From the NCBI RefSeq assembly GCF_030317205.1, contig NZ_JASZYB010000001.1:1488001-1552000 (forward strand): a stretch of DNA of 64,000 nt, read 5' to 3'. The position numbers and the translations under genes are program-made. The notes beneath the pieces are model-generated. The model was not told the DNA's origin, did not search any database, and worked only from the letters and a program-made list of their open reading frames with translations. This DNA is from Variovorax sp. J2L1-78 (GTDB lineage: Bacteria; Pseudomonadota; Gammaproteobacteria; Burkholderiales; Burkholderiaceae_C). Below, piece after piece: positions 45,014 through 54,984 of the stretch (position 1 is the first letter of the stretch; each line of letters opens with the position of its first letter).

Positions 45014-48000
45014 GCGCCGACATCCGTGGTGGCGCCCAGCAGCCGATCGAGCGCATCCAGCAGCGGCAGCACCGGCGGCACGTGGTAGCACCCACGGGCC
45101 GGCCCGTCGATGCCGCGCAGGAACAGGAAGACCGCGCCGCCCAGTTGCGCCGCCGGGTCGTAGGCAGCACCCAGGCGGCTGCGCAGCAGGCGGTGCAGCG
45201 CCAGCAGGTAGATGGCCGACTGCACGTCGTAGCGGTGCGCAGCCATCGCGCCTTCGAGCGCATCACGGTCGTAGTCGGCATCGCTGCCGCCGAGGTGGTT
45301 CGACTTGTGGTCGAGCACCCAGTAGCGCCCGCCGTGCTCAAACACGATGTCGGCGAAGCCCATCAGCATGCCGTGCAGCTCGCGCTCCGGCAGCAGAGGC
45401 CGATCGCGGCCACCCAGCAGGTACTGGCGGCACAGGGCGTCGATCTGCGCGGCAGCCAAGGTCTGCGCGGGCAGCCAGAACTCCATCTCGGGCACGGTGA
45501 CCGCGAGCGCATCGAGCGCCGCGCCGACCGGCGGCAGCGGCGACTGCAGCACGCGCAGCAGCCAGGCCAGCACGTCGGGCGCGCGCTCGGTCCAGCCCTG
45601 GCGCTCGCAACGGCGCAGCAACTGTTGCTGGCGCTCGGGCGAGGCCGCGAGGTCGAAGCCTTCGGTCGCCAGCCATTCGAGCTGGTCGTGCAGGAAGTTG
45701 CCCGCGAAAGCGCCGCGGGGGAAGCGGTGCCAGGGTGCGTCGATGGGCGCGGCGCGCAACGGCACTGCCGCCATCTCGCCATCCACTGCATCGCCCGGCT
45801 CGTCGTTGCGCACCGCGGCCACGCTCGATGCCAGCACGCCCGGGAGCGGCGATACCGCCGACAGCGTGCGCACCAGGGCCGAGAAGCTGCCGATGGACCA
45901 GCGCCGGTCGAAGTCCGCGTCGTAGCGCGCCAGCTCACGCAGTGCGATGGGTTCACCGCGCGGCTGCAGCGGCGTCGTGCCGAGGCCGGCCATGTCGTCG
46001 GCCGGCACCAGCGCGATATCGGCGCAGGGCTGCACCACATCCTGGATGCGCGTCATGAGTTGCTCGGGCAGCACCTCCTCGGTCCCGCCCAGCACGTAGC
46101 CGATGGCGCTGCGGTGCAGCGTCGGCGCGTTGGCATTGCCTTCCTTCAGCGCCGCCAGGCCGACCCACACGGCATGCCGCGCCCGCGTGAGCGCGACGTA
46201 CAGCAGGCGCAGGTCTTCGCGCTGGCGCTCCTTGTCGGCCTCGGCGATGTGGGCGTCGCTCAGGTGCAGGTGCAGCGTGCGTTCGCCTTCGTCGTCCGCC
46301 AGGTTCAGGTGCGAGGTGCCGGCCTTCTTCACGCCGCGGAAGCCGCTGGCGAAAGGCAGGAAGACCAGCGGGTACTCGAGGCCCTTGGACTTGTGCACCG
46401 TCACCACCTTCACCAGATCGGCATCGCTTTCGAGCCGCACGATCTGCTCGTCCCCGCCGGCTGCATCGCCGCGCACCTGGTCGGCCAGCCAGCGCACCAG
46501 TGCCTGCTCGCCGTCGAGCTGGCCGCTGGCCGCCTGCAGCAGCTCGGCCAGGTGCAGGAAGTTGGTGAGTCGGCGTTCGCCGTCGGCCGCACCGCCGAGC
46601 CAGCGCGTCGGCAACTCCAGCAGGTGCAGCGTGCGGCGCAGCATGGTCAGCACGCCCTGCTGCTGCCAGATGCCGTGCAGCTGCCGCAGCTGCTCGCTGC
46701 GCAGGTCGAAGGCTTCGTCGTCGCGCGCGAGCACGCGCAGCTCGTCGATCGACAGGCCGACGGTGCGCGTCGCGAAGGCCGCGCGCGCCAGGCGCACGTC
46801 GAGCGGCTCGGCCACGGCACGCAGCCAGTGCAGCAGGTCCTGCGCCTCGGGGCTGGCGAAGACCGAGTCCTTGTCGGAGAGGTAGACCGAGGCGACACGA
46901 CGGCGACGCAGTTCGCGCTGCACGGCGGCGGCTTCCTTGCCGGTGCGCACCAGCACCGCGATGTCGGCCGGGCGCAGTCGCACGAAAGGCTTGCCCGCCT
47001 CCGCGAAGCCGGCGTCCGGATCGTTCAGCAGCACGACGATGCGCTCGGCGCAGCGCGCCGCGAAGTGGCGACGGCTGGTCTCGGCGTTGAGCAGCGTGGC
47101 GTCGAGCGCCAGCGTGACCGCCGGCTCGGCACCCGCGGCGCTGACGAAGGACTCCTTCCGACCCTTCGCTTCGACCGGTGCGAAGGGCAAGGGGTTGTCG
47201 TCGGTCCCGCCGCGGTACATGAAGGCGCCCTCGCCGTCGCGCGTTTCCGGGTGCGCCAGCAGGTGGTTCACGGCCGCCACCACCGACGCGGTCGAGCGGT
47301 GGTTGGTGCCCAGCATGTAATGCCGGCCCTCGGTGGCGCGGCGCGCCTGCAGGTAGCTGTGGATGTCGGCGCCGCGAAAGCCGTAGATCGACTGCTTCGG
47401 GTCGCCGATGAGCAGCAGGCCGCTCGACGGCTCGTTCGCCGCGATACGGTAGAGCCGGTCGAAGATGCGCGACTGCACCGGCGAGGTGTCCTGGAACTCG
47501 TCGATCAGCGCGACCGGGTACTGCGCCAGCATGCGCGCGCGCAGCCGCAGCGCGGCCTCGCCGTTGCGCTCGGGGTCGAGCGCATCGTCCAGGCGCTGCA
47601 GCATGTCGGCGAAGCCGAAGCTGCCCGACTGGCGCTTGAGCTCGGCGAGCCGTTGCGCGATCTGTGCGGCGGCATGCAGGCGCAGCGCCGAATCGATGGG
47701 CTGCAGCGCATCGAGTGCAAGCATCAACTGCTCGAAGGCCGCGAAATCCTCGGGCAGGTCGATGGTGCCGCCGGCCTTGAGCGCGCCCTGCATGCCCTCG
47801 GGCGTGAAGCGGGTGCGCCCGGTCTTGAGGTCGGGCATGTCGGCGCGCGGGTCGTCGGCCCAGGCGGCCAGCGCCTTCAACCAGCCGGTGTAGTTCTTCG
47901 GTGCCATGCGGCGGCCGTCGAAGGGGCACGGCTTGCGCGCCATCTGTGCGTCGATCCAGCCCTGCATCGCCTGCGCGCGCTGCGCCCAGCCGAGCTTGAG

Positions 48001-48720
48001 CGATGCGAGCTCGGCGCGGTGCGCGGCCAGCGTTTCGTCGATCAGCGCGCCCAAGGGACCCTGCCCCACGTCCGCCGGCAGCGTCTGGCCGACGAGCCCG
48101 CGCGCATCCTTGGCCAGCGCGTCGACGGTGGGCCAGACCGACAGCGCGGCGTCCAGGGCGTCGCCCGACAGCGGGTAGAGCTGCTGGCGCCAGTAGTCCT
48201 GCGCCGCCTCGTCGAGCATCGCGCGTTCGTTGGCCGTGAGCTCTTCGTCGAACAGGCAGCCGCTGTCGAAGGCATGCTCGCGCAGCATGCGCTGGCACCA
48301 GGCGTCGATGGTGTGGACGGCCGCGTCGTCCATGCTCTCGGCGGCCATGGCGAGCCGCCAGGCGGCGGACTGGCGTGGCGCACCTTCGGCATAGGCCGCG
48401 ATCAGGCTGCGCAGGAAGGCGTCGCCGTCGTCGGGCACCGCCTCGCCGCGGAAGCAGCGCGCCGCCTCGAGCAGGCGCGCGCGGATGCGGTCCGACAGTT
48501 CACGCGTCGCCGCGCGGGTGAAGGTCATCACGAGGATTTCGGACGGCACCAGCGGGCGCAGGTAACCGGCCGATGTGCCGTCGGCATCGGCCTCGCCATG
48601 GCCCAGCACCAGCCGCAGGTAGAGCGCGGCGATGGTCCAGGTCTTGCCGGTGCCGGCGCTGGCCTCGATGAGGCGGCTGCCCCACAGCGGCAAGGTCAGC
48701 GGATCGAGGTGTTCGCTCAT
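45010..48720 (-). CDS. recB: Exodeoxyribonuclease V beta subunit
   Basis: A 1236-residue helicase-nuclease, near the usual RecB length. The N-terminal helicase has Walker A ASAGTGKTWT near residues 20-29, Walker B LIDEFQDTSPVQS and GDPKQSIYGFRGAD. The C-terminal nuclease has GFADIVFEHGGRYWVLDHKSN with the catalytic Asp and Lys, then an HRYDVQSAIYLLALH block as in E. coli RecB, so the nuclease should be active. ATG 48720 overlaps the recC stop (48717-48720) and the stop overlaps recD. No ptrA gene is present between recC and recB. Confidence 0.96.
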   Translation of the reverse strand: MSEHLDPLTLPLWGSRLIEASAGTGKTWTIAALYLRLVLGHGEADADGTSAGYLRPLVPSEILVMTFTRAATRELSDRIRARLLEAARCFRGEAVPDDGDAFLRSLIAAYAEGAPRQSAAWRLAMAAESMDDAAVHTIDAWCQRMLREHAFDSGCLFDEELTANERAMLDEAAQDYWRQQLYPLSGDALDAALSVWPTVDALAKDARGLVGQTLPADVGQGPLGALIDETLAAHRAELASLKLGWAQRAQAMQGWIDAQMARKPCPFDGRRMAPKNYTGWLKALAAWADDPRADMPDLKTGRTRFTPEGMQGALKAGGTIDLPEDFAAFEQLMLALDALQPIDSALRLHAAAQIAQRLAELKRQSGSFGFADMLQRLDDALDPERNGEAALRLRARMLAQYPVALIDEFQDTSPVQSRIFDRLYRIAANEPSSGLLLIGDPKQSIYGFRGADIHSYLQARRATEGRHYMLGTNHRSTASVVAAVNHLLAHPETRDGEGAFMYRGGTDDNPLPFAPVEAKGRKESFVSAAGAEPAVTLALDATLLNAETSRRHFAARCAERIVVLLNDPDAGFAEAGKPFVRLRPADIAVLVRTGKEAAAVQRELRRRRVASVYLSDKDSVFASPEAQDLLHWLRAVAEPLDVRLARAAFATRTVGLSIDELRVLARDDEAFDLRSEQLRQLHGIWQQQGVLTMLRRTLHLLELPTRWLGGAADGERRLTNFLHLAELLQAASGQLDGEQALVRWLADQVRGDAAGGDEQIVRLESDADLVKVVTVHKSKGLEYPLVFLPFASGFRGVKKAGTSHLNLADDEGERTLHLHLSDAHIAEADKERQREDLRLLYVALTRARHAVWVGLAALKEGNANAPTLHRSAIGYVLGGTEEVLPEQLMTRIQDVVQPCADIALVPADDMAGLGTTPLQPRGEPIALRELARYDADFDRRWSIGSFSALVRTLSAVSPLPGVLASSVAAVRNDEPGDAVDGEMAAVPLRAAPIDAPWHRFPRGAFAGNFLHDQLEWLATEGFDLAASPERQQQLLRRCERQGWTERAPDVLAWLLRVLQSPLPPVGAALDALAVTVPEMEFWLPAQTLAAAQIDALCRQYLLGGRDRPLLPERELHGMLMGFADIVFEHGGRYWVLDHKSNHLGGSDADYDRDALEGAMAAHRYDVQSAIYLLALHRLLRSRLGAAYDPAAQLGGAVFLFLRGIDGPARGCYHVPPVLPLLDALDRLLGATTDVGA

Positions 48721-51700
48721 GCGGCAGACGCCTCCGTCATGGCAGCGTGCATCTCGACCGCCACATGCGTGGCCGCCCAGTCGCGCAAGGGTCCGTAGAG
48801 GACTTCCGCGAACTCCTCGAAGCGACCATCGGCCGCCAGCGTCTCGAAGTCGGGGAACACGCGCGCGAGGCACGCTTCGCGGCCTTCGCCGTCGAGGAAC
48901 ATGCCGCCCTCGTAGGCGGACTCGGGCTTGCCGCCGTCGAGGAACGCAAGGGCCGTGAGCGGCGCCACCGGCAGCGGTTGGCCCATGCCCTCGCGCCAAG
49001 CATCGAGCAGATCGCGCAGCGTCGCCATCGCGCGGTCGGCCGGCATGGCCTGTACGGTGAGCGTCGCGTCACGCCCGACAAGCACGCCCTGCACCGGCAC
49101 GCCGCAGGCGCTGCCGACCAGCGCGTGGATCCACGCACCGATCAACTTGTCGACCCGTGGCGCGCCCTTGTCGGTGGCCAGGCGGCTGGCCTGCAGCGAC
49201 AGCCACACCGGCGCGCCGGAGTCCGTCGACGACAGGCGCAAGCCATCCAACCAGTCGTCGAGCACCAGGCCTTCGTGCTCGAAGCGCAGGGGCTCCTTCA
49301 CGCCCGCGACGGGGTAGTCGTGGTGCAGCGTGCGCCAGCGCGCCAGCATCGGCCGCAAGGCACTGGCCAACTCGCGCTCGGCGCGCTCGCCCAGTTCGGC
49401 CATCGGCAGACGGCCGCTGCGGCGGATGCGCGCAAGCTGGGCGTCGATGCGGCGATCGAGCGGCGCGGCGGCATCGGGCGCGCCGGCGGCGTCGAGCGCA
49501 TCCAGCGATTCGTCGAGCAGCCCGTAGTGCGCGAGGCCGTCGAGCGCGAAGGTCTCGTGGTCCTCCATCACCTCCTCGCCTTCGGCGAAGACGACGGCGA
49601 GCTGGCGGCGGAAGAAGTCCTTGACCGGGTTCTTGAGGAAGCTGGTGAGTGCGGACAACGTGATCGGTACCGCGGTGTCGATGGCGGCCGGCGCACCGTC
49701 GGGCCACACCACATCGCGCGCATCGGATTCGGAAGCCGCTTCGTGCGCGCCACGCCATTCGCGGGCATGAGTGAAAAGCGGTGCCTCGCGGTCCTCGGGA
49801 TCGAGCTCTTGCACCTCGAAATAGCGGCGGCTGAAAGGCTGCAGCGGATGCTCGGTGGTGCGCGCCTCGACCACCTCCTTGTGCCAGCCGGCCTCCAGGT
49901 AATCGCGCAGTTGCGACACCAGCACCGACGGCGGCTGCTCGCTGTTGTCGCGCACGCTGCGGCCCGTCCAGCTGACGTAGAGCACGCGGCGCGCCGACAG
50001 CAGCGCTTCCAGCATCAGCTGCCGGTCGTCGTCGCGGCGCGAGCGGTCGCCGGGCCGGCGCTGGCCGGGCAGGCCCATCAGGTCGAAGTCGCTGCGCGGG
50101 CTGCTGCGCGGGTAGTCGCCGTCGTTCATGCCCAGCAGGCAGACGACCTCGAAGGGCACGGCGCGCATCGGCAGCAGCGTGCAGAAGGTGACGCCGCCGG
50201 CGCGGAAGCGGCGGCTCAGCCCGGGTTCGTCGATGCCTTCGAACCAGGCCTCACGCAGCACGGCCAGCGGCACCGGCTCGTGGAAGTCGGCGCTGTCGCA
50301 GGCCTCGAGCCAGGCGCCGAGAGCTTCCTGCGCGGCGGCCAGGGCCAGGCGCTCTCGCTCGTCGGTCGGCGCCATGAAGGTCGCGAGCAAGGCGCGGGCA
50401 CGCTCGGCCCAGGCGACCGGCGTGGCGTCGCTGGCGGTCTGTGCCCACCACGCGGTGAGCGCGTCCAGCAGGTCGGCCAGCGCGCCGGCCACGGAGGCTT
50501 CCAGCCCGCCGACTTCGGCGTAGGGCTCGATGCCATCGAAGGCCCCGTCATCCGCCTCGCCGTTCGCGTAGCCCAGCAGCATGCGCTGCAGGCCGAAGCG
50601 CCAGGTGTTCTGCTCGCCGCAGGCATCGAGCCCCAGCGCCGACCGGTGCGCCAGGTTCAGGCCCCAGCGCGCGCCGGCGCCCTCCATCCAGCGCGCCAGC
50701 AAGGGCAGCTCGTCGGCACCGATGCCGAAGCGCGCGGCCACCGCCGGCACGTCGAGCAGGTCGCGAATCTCCGTGAGGCCGCAGCGCTGTTGCGGCAGGC
50801 GAAGCAGCCATTCAAGCGCGACCAGCAGCGGGTTGTGGCCCCGCTCGTTCAGGTCGGCGATATCGAAGGGAATGAAGCGCTTGTCGCTGCGCGGGTACTG
50901 ACCGAAGACCGAGCGGATGGCCGGCGCGAAGGCGGCAATGTCGGGCACCATGACCACGATGTCGCGCGGCTGCAGTGGAGTGCCATCAGGCGGTTCGGCC
51001 AGCAGCGCGAGCAGCTGGTCGTGCAGGATCTCGACCTCGCGCTGCGCGCTGTGCGCGATGTGGAAGACGACCGAGCGGTCGGCCGCATCGACCGGCGTGT
51101 GCGGGTGCTCGTGCAGCGGCACCAGGTCGCGGATGGCCGCCTGCACCTGCTGCAGCAGCGTCCTGGCCGGCGCGTCGTCGAACAGGTCGATCCGGGCGAT
51201 GCCGAAGCGCTGCTGCGCGGCCGCCGCGTCGTCGAAGGCATCGAGCTGCCGCACGAAGTCGCGGCCCTGCCGGCCCCACGCCGCGAGCAGCGGATGGCCG
51301 TGCGCATGCATCTCTTCCAGCGGCACCGACGCCAGGTCGCGCGCGCCGCGCAAGGGGTGGCGGCGGCGCTCCATGCGCAGCAGCTCGCGCCCTTCGATGA
51401 TGTCGGCCCAGTGGTAGCGGCTGGGGTTGGGGATGGCCATCAGCACCTGGGTGTGGGCCGCCAAAGCGGCCAGCGCCTGCAGCGTCTGCATCGGCACGTG
51501 GGTCATGCCGAAGAGGATCACGCGGCGCGCGACCGGCGCGGCCAGCGGCGCGCCCGTGGTGAGCGTCGCGAGGAAGCGCTGGTGCAGCTGCGTGCGGGCC
51601 GAGGTCAGCGCTTCCGCATCGAGCCCGGCCAGCAGTTCGCGCCACAGCGCGGCCTGCCAGCGCTGGTCGTCGGGCAGCGGCAGGTCGCCGATGCCTGAAA

Positions 51701-52199
51701 GGCTTGGCAACACGTCGCGGCCCGCCTCCCAGGCGGCGAGCCAGTCACTGCGGTAGACCTGGTACTGGTCATACAGGTCGGCCAGGCGTTGCGCCAGCTG
51801 CAGGCGCCGGCCGAGGTCGCCGTCCCGCAGGAAGCCGGCCAGCGGCGCGAAGCCGGGACGCGGCGCGACGACGGGCAGCAGGTGCATCAGGCGCCAGGTG
51901 AGCGCCTGACGGTCGAGCGCCGAGCGCGCCGGCACCGCGTCCCGGCCCAGCACCTGGCGGTAGCTGCGCCACAGGAAACGCGCCGGCAGCTCGACCCGCG
52001 TGGCCGCGCACACGCCGCGCGTGGCCGCCAGCGTCATCTTCAGCCACTCGGCCACGCCGTTGCTCTGCACCAGGAAGATCTCTTCCTCCAGCGGCTGCAA
52101 CGGGTGGCGGCTGATCCATTCGAACAGCGCGTCGCCCAGCAGTTCGGCGCGGTTGCCGTGCAAGACCAGAAGGCCGGGCTGGAGAGGGACGGGATTCAT
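48717..52199 (-). CDS. recC: Exodeoxyribonuclease V gamma subunit
   Basis: A 1160-residue protein with the standard RecC opening LQPGLLVLHGNRAELLGDALFEW, the inactive helicase folds and a VVCLLGMNDGDYPR block near residue 690. RecC recognises Chi and splits the duplex for RecB and RecD. It is the first gene of recC-recB-recD, joined by ATGA overlaps. The upstream 94 bases to the lipocalin-like gene contain no obvious hairpin terminator. Confidence 0.95.
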   Translation of the reverse strand: MNPVPLQPGLLVLHGNRAELLGDALFEWISRHPLQPLEEEIFLVQSNGVAEWLKMTLAATRGVCAATRVELPARFLWRSYRQVLGRDAVPARSALDRQALTWRLMHLLPVVAPRPGFAPLAGFLRDGDLGRRLQLAQRLADLYDQYQVYRSDWLAAWEAGRDVLPSLSGIGDLPLPDDQRWQAALWRELLAGLDAEALTSARTQLHQRFLATLTTGAPLAAPVARRVILFGMTHVPMQTLQALAALAAHTQVLMAIPNPSRYHWADIIEGRELLRMERRRHPLRGARDLASVPLEEMHAHGHPLLAAWGRQGRDFVRQLDAFDDAAAAQQRFGIARIDLFDDAPARTLLQQVQAAIRDLVPLHEHPHTPVDAADRSVVFHIAHSAQREVEILHDQLLALLAEPPDGTPLQPRDIVVMVPDIAAFAPAIRSVFGQYPRSDKRFIPFDIADLNERGHNPLLVALEWLLRLPQQRCGLTEIRDLLDVPAVAARFGIGADELPLLARWMEGAGARWGLNLAHRSALGLDACGEQNTWRFGLQRMLLGYANGEADDGAFDGIEPYAEVGGLEASVAGALADLLDALTAWWAQTASDATPVAWAERARALLATFMAPTDERERLALAAAQEALGAWLEACDSADFHEPVPLAVLREAWFEGIDEPGLSRRFRAGGVTFCTLLPMRAVPFEVVCLLGMNDGDYPRSSPRSDFDLMGLPGQRRPGDRSRRDDDRQLMLEALLSARRVLYVSWTGRSVRDNSEQPPSVLVSQLRDYLEAGWHKEVVEARTTEHPLQPFSRRYFEVQELDPEDREAPLFTHAREWRGAHEAASESDARDVVWPDGAPAAIDTAVPITLSALTSFLKNPVKDFFRRQLAVVFAEGEEVMEDHETFALDGLAHYGLLDESLDALDAAGAPDAAAPLDRRIDAQLARIRRSGRLPMAELGERAERELASALRPMLARWRTLHHDYPVAGVKEPLRFEHEGLVLDDWLDGLRLSSTDSGAPVWLSLQASRLATDKGAPRVDKLIGAWIHALVGSACGVPVQGVLVGRDATLTVQAMPADRAMATLRDLLDAWREGMGQPLPVAPLTALAFLDGGKPESAYEGGMFLDGEGREACLARVFPDFETLAADGRFEEFAEVLYGPLRDWAATHVAVEMHAAMTEASAA

Positions 52200-52293
52200 G
52201 CGCTGCGCGGCGGGTGAGGAAGAGGCGAGGGGCGGCGGACCATTCTCGCCGCTGCGCGGGCCGGCCTCGCTGCAGGCCGTCGCGCAAAGCCGC

Positions 52294-53466
52294 TCAGCGC
52301 CGGCCAGCGGCGAGGTTCGCCAGGCGGTCGTAGCCGCTCATCTCCAGGAAGCCCTGCCCTTCGGCGCTGCCGCTCACGCGCACCGGCCCCTCCCAATAGA
52401 CATTGGCCGTGGTCTGGCGCGAATCGAATTCGCCGTCGGGGTAGAAAGGCTTCACGTCGTAGACGCCCGAAGGCAGACGCAGGCGCCACTCGACGACATA
52501 GGGGATCCGCGTCACGGGGCTGGTCCAGCTCGCGCCCGGCGTGAGCTCGATGTCCTCGCCCTTAAGCGGCACGGCGCCCTTGGCATCGGACACCGTGCCG
52601 GCGGTCATGACCTTGCGGCCCTCGGCGTCGAAGAGCTGGTAGACCATCACGTCGGAGCCGTTCGCCAGATGCAGCGCAAACCAGTTCCAGCCCAGCGTGG
52701 AGGCGTCGAACTCGCCCCACTGGTGATCGAACCACACCGGGCCGCTCACCGACACGGTCTTGCCGCCGACCACGATGTCGCCCTTGGCGGCGATGCGCGG
52801 GCGCGAATAGTAGTAGCTGATGCCGGCCTTGCCGAAGTCGAGCAGACCGGGCGTCTTCGAGCCGGCGGCGCGGTGCGCGACCACCGGACCCGCGTCCTTC
52901 AGATCGAGCGAGATCGCCATGTCGTCGGACGCGGTCCGCAAGGTGTGCGACGGCCCGGCCGCCGCGACGCGCCAGCGCCCCTGCGAGAAGTCGAAGCCGT
53001 TGGCGATCGCCTGCGCCGGCACCCCGCCGGTGCGGGTCTGGCTGGCATAGCGCTTGCCGGTCTGCAGGTCGGTCACCGCGGCATGCATGGCCGTGTGCTT
53101 GACCAGGCCGGTGGCGACGAAGACCGCCACGTGGAAGGCATAGCGCTCGCCGTTCGCCGCATCGAGGATGCCGTTGTAGTACCACCATTCCATGCCCGAA
53201 CCGTGCGCAGCGTCGTCGGCCGGCAGGTTGAGCGGGGGGAGCGCCGCAGTGCGTTCGGCCGGCCCGCCGTCGTCGACGGCCGCGACTGTCGCCGCTCGCC
53301 CCGACAGCGCATCGGGCATCCACGTCATGAACAGCGTCGCCGCCACGGCGACCAGCACACCGACACCCAGCAGCAGGTAGCGCCGTGCGGCGCGACGGCG
53401 CTGCAGCTCTTCACGGTAGGAGCGCGAATACGCCCGGCCGGAGCGGGGGGAAAAGTCATCTGGCAT
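52294..53466 (-). CDS. AttH/lipocalin-like (carotenoid 1,2-hydratase type) domain protein, membrane-anchored
   Basis: A 390-residue protein. Residues about 28-50 form one transmembrane helix (YLLLGVGVLVAVAATLF) after a basic N-terminus, so the main part should be periplasmic. The AttH-type double lipocalin region is marked by GMEWWYYNGIL near residue 88, FDHQWGEFD near 250, GWNWFALHL near 264 and DVMVYQLFD near 275. Homologues include CrtC hydratases and AttH-like proteins of unknown role. No carotenoid gene is nearby. The catalytic function is therefore not assigned. Confidence 0.82.
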   Translation of the reverse strand: MPDDFSPRSGRAYSRSYREELQRRRAARRYLLLGVGVLVAVAATLFMTWMPDALSGRAATVAAVDDGGPAERTAALPPLNLPADDAAHGSGMEWWYYNGILDAANGERYAFHVAVFVATGLVKHTAMHAAVTDLQTGKRYASQTRTGGVPAQAIANGFDFSQGRWRVAAAGPSHTLRTASDDMAISLDLKDAGPVVAHRAAGSKTPGLLDFGKAGISYYYSRPRIAAKGDIVVGGKTVSVSGPVWFDHQWGEFDASTLGWNWFALHLANGSDVMVYQLFDAEGRKVMTAGTVSDAKGAVPLKGEDIELTPGASWTSPVTRIPYVVEWRLRLPSGVYDVKPFYPDGEFDSRQTTANVYWEGPVRVSGSAEGQGFLEMSGYDRLANLAAGRR

Positions 53467-53563
53467 CGGCGAGGCCTCGGAAGGACATGCAATGGGCGCC
53501 GAGCCTAGCATTGGCTCCGCGCCAACGCCAGAGAAGGCAGCAGTCGCTGCGCTGCCAAAAGGC

Positions 53564-53809
53564 TCACAGGAGCCCGGGCGGGCTGGTCCCAAACAGCTCG
53601 ATCAGCGGCGGCATCGCGTCGTAGGCCTGGCGACGCGCAGGGTCCCCAAGGCACGCACGGGCGCGCTGCAACCGGCGCAGCCGCCAGCGCCATCGCAGCG
53701 CAATGCCCGTTCGCTCCGGCCCGAGCGCCTCGCGGGCGCGCCGATAGCCCGCTTCGATCTCCTCGAGGCTCGCGTCCTCGGGCACACCCAGCAAGGCATA
53801 GAGGCTCAT
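53564..53809 (-). CDS. Degenerate J-domain protein
   Basis: An 81-residue protein that fits the J-domain pattern: YALLGVPEDASLEEIEAGYRRAREAL corresponds to helices I-II, and RLQRARACLGDPARRQAYD to helix III. The HPD motif required to stimulate Hsp70 is missing; LGPER occupies the loop. It starts 10 bases after the DUF1116 stop in the same direction, so it may be co-transcribed with the amidohydrolase operon. It could be a small co-chaperone-like adaptor or a decayed gene. Confidence 0.6.
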   Translation of the reverse strand: MSLYALLGVPEDASLEEIEAGYRRAREALGPERTGIALRWRWRLRRLQRARACLGDPARRQAYDAMPPLIELFGTSPPGLL

Positions 53810-53819
53810 CCGCGATCGA

Positions 53820-54980
53820 TCACGACGTCGGGGCCCGCCCAGGGACTTCGCCCGAGGCTTCGACGAACAGCGCCACGTCGGGCCGGTACACACCGCGGCC
53901 GATCAGTCCGTGCGTGCCTTGCTGGTCGAGGATGGCGAGATCGACCAGCGGCGACACACCGCTCGCCGCCGCGCGCGCGATGTCGACCAGCCCTGTGGCC
54001 GGTTCGACCACCGCAGCGCGCTGCGCCACCAGTGCGTCGGGCAACACATTCAGCCATTCGTCCTGCAGCGCCGGCGCCGCGGCCAGCGCCTGGCCACCCA
54101 GCCCGCAGAAATCGATGACCGCGCTGTCTCCGATGGCGCCCAGCGCCTCGGTGTCGGCATGGCCGGGCATGCGCGTGCCCCTCGGGGGCGTGGCCGGGCA
54201 TCGGTGCCATCGGCTGTCGCCATGCATGCGCAACCCGAAGTCGACGCCATTGCCGCCGACGGCGGCCAGACCGTGCGTGGCGTGGCGCAGCCGCCAACAT
54301 GCCGCCGCCATCAGGATCGTCAGCACGAAGCCTGGGTTGGATTGCAGTGCCGCCCGGTCGTCGGCGGCAAGGCCGGCAATGGCCTCGACCAGCGCCGCAT
54401 TGGCCGCCCCGGTGCGCGCATGGCATTCGTCGCCTTGCGCTAGCGCCTGCGCGACGATCGGGGCCAGCGCCACGGGCTGCGCACGCAGCAGCGGTGCCAG
54501 CCGCTGCAGGCCGAAATCGGCGATCGCGGCGAGACGCAAGCGCGCCTCCGGCGCCTCGGTGCCGAAGCGCAGGGCCGGCGGCGGCCCTTCGACCAGCGGC
54601 GCCCATGCGACGCGGGCCGCGTCGCCGACCGCGGCCATCGGCATCGAGGCCGAAACGACCTGCGCCAGCGGGGTGACCACACCGTGGTCTTGCGCGGGAC
54701 GAAGCTCGACCGCGCCGGTCGACAGCATGGCGCGCGCGTGCGCCTCGTCGGCGGCCAGGCTTTCGAACAGCAGCGCCTGCACGCAGGCGTTGCGCACCGC
54801 ACGCGGAAGCTCGCCTTCGAACGGCGGGCCGGCGTGCAGCAGCACTGTCGGGCCCAGGTCGGGCAACGCCTCGCGGCGCGACACCACGTCGCGCAGGCTG
54901 GCGCCCTCGAAGGGCCGCGCCCAAGATGCGGCATCGGCCGCCAGCGACGACGCAGGCAGCGAGGAAGCCATGCCCGGCAT
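53820..54980 (-). CDS. DUF1116 family protein (YlbE/AllG-like)
   Basis: A 386-residue protein I assign to DUF1116 from its overall pattern: the SLRDVVSRREALPDLGPTVLLHAGPPF N-terminal block, HARTGAANAALVEAI near residue 190, GVDFGLRMHGD near 250, IDFCGLGGQAL near 298, then EPATGLVDIARA and GIGRGVYRPDV-like blocks. In enterobacteria the DUF1116 protein is one subunit of oxamate carbamoyltransferase, together with FdrA and DUF2877 proteins. Neither partner is visible here. It lies 4 bases downstream of an amidohydrolase. ATG 54971 is an alternative start. Confidence 0.7.
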   Translation of the reverse strand: MPGMASSLPASSLAADAASWARPFEGASLRDVVSRREALPDLGPTVLLHAGPPFEGELPRAVRNACVQALLFESLAADEAHARAMLSTGAVELRPAQDHGVVTPLAQVVSASMPMAAVGDAARVAWAPLVEGPPPALRFGTEAPEARLRLAAIADFGLQRLAPLLRAQPVALAPIVAQALAQGDECHARTGAANAALVEAIAGLAADDRAALQSNPGFVLTILMAAACWRLRHATHGLAAVGGNGVDFGLRMHGDSRWHRCPATPPRGTRMPGHADTEALGAIGDSAVIDFCGLGGQALAAAPALQDEWLNVLPDALVAQRAAVVEPATGLVDIARAAASGVSPLVDLAILDQQGTHGLIGRGVYRPDVALFVEASGEVPGRAPTS

Positions 54981-54984
54981 TCCG

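Noticed and set aside
44506..48798. A 1430-codon open frame on the plus strand, antisense to recD, recB and part of recC
   Set aside because: Its product is His/Arg/Gln-rich with no recognisable domain, whereas the opposite strand encodes clear RecB and RecD motifs. Long antisense frames are expected at this GC content.
48747..51698. A 983-codon plus-strand frame over recC
   Set aside because: Same kind of GC-driven shadow; composition is Arg/Ala/Gln-rich and no family is recognised.
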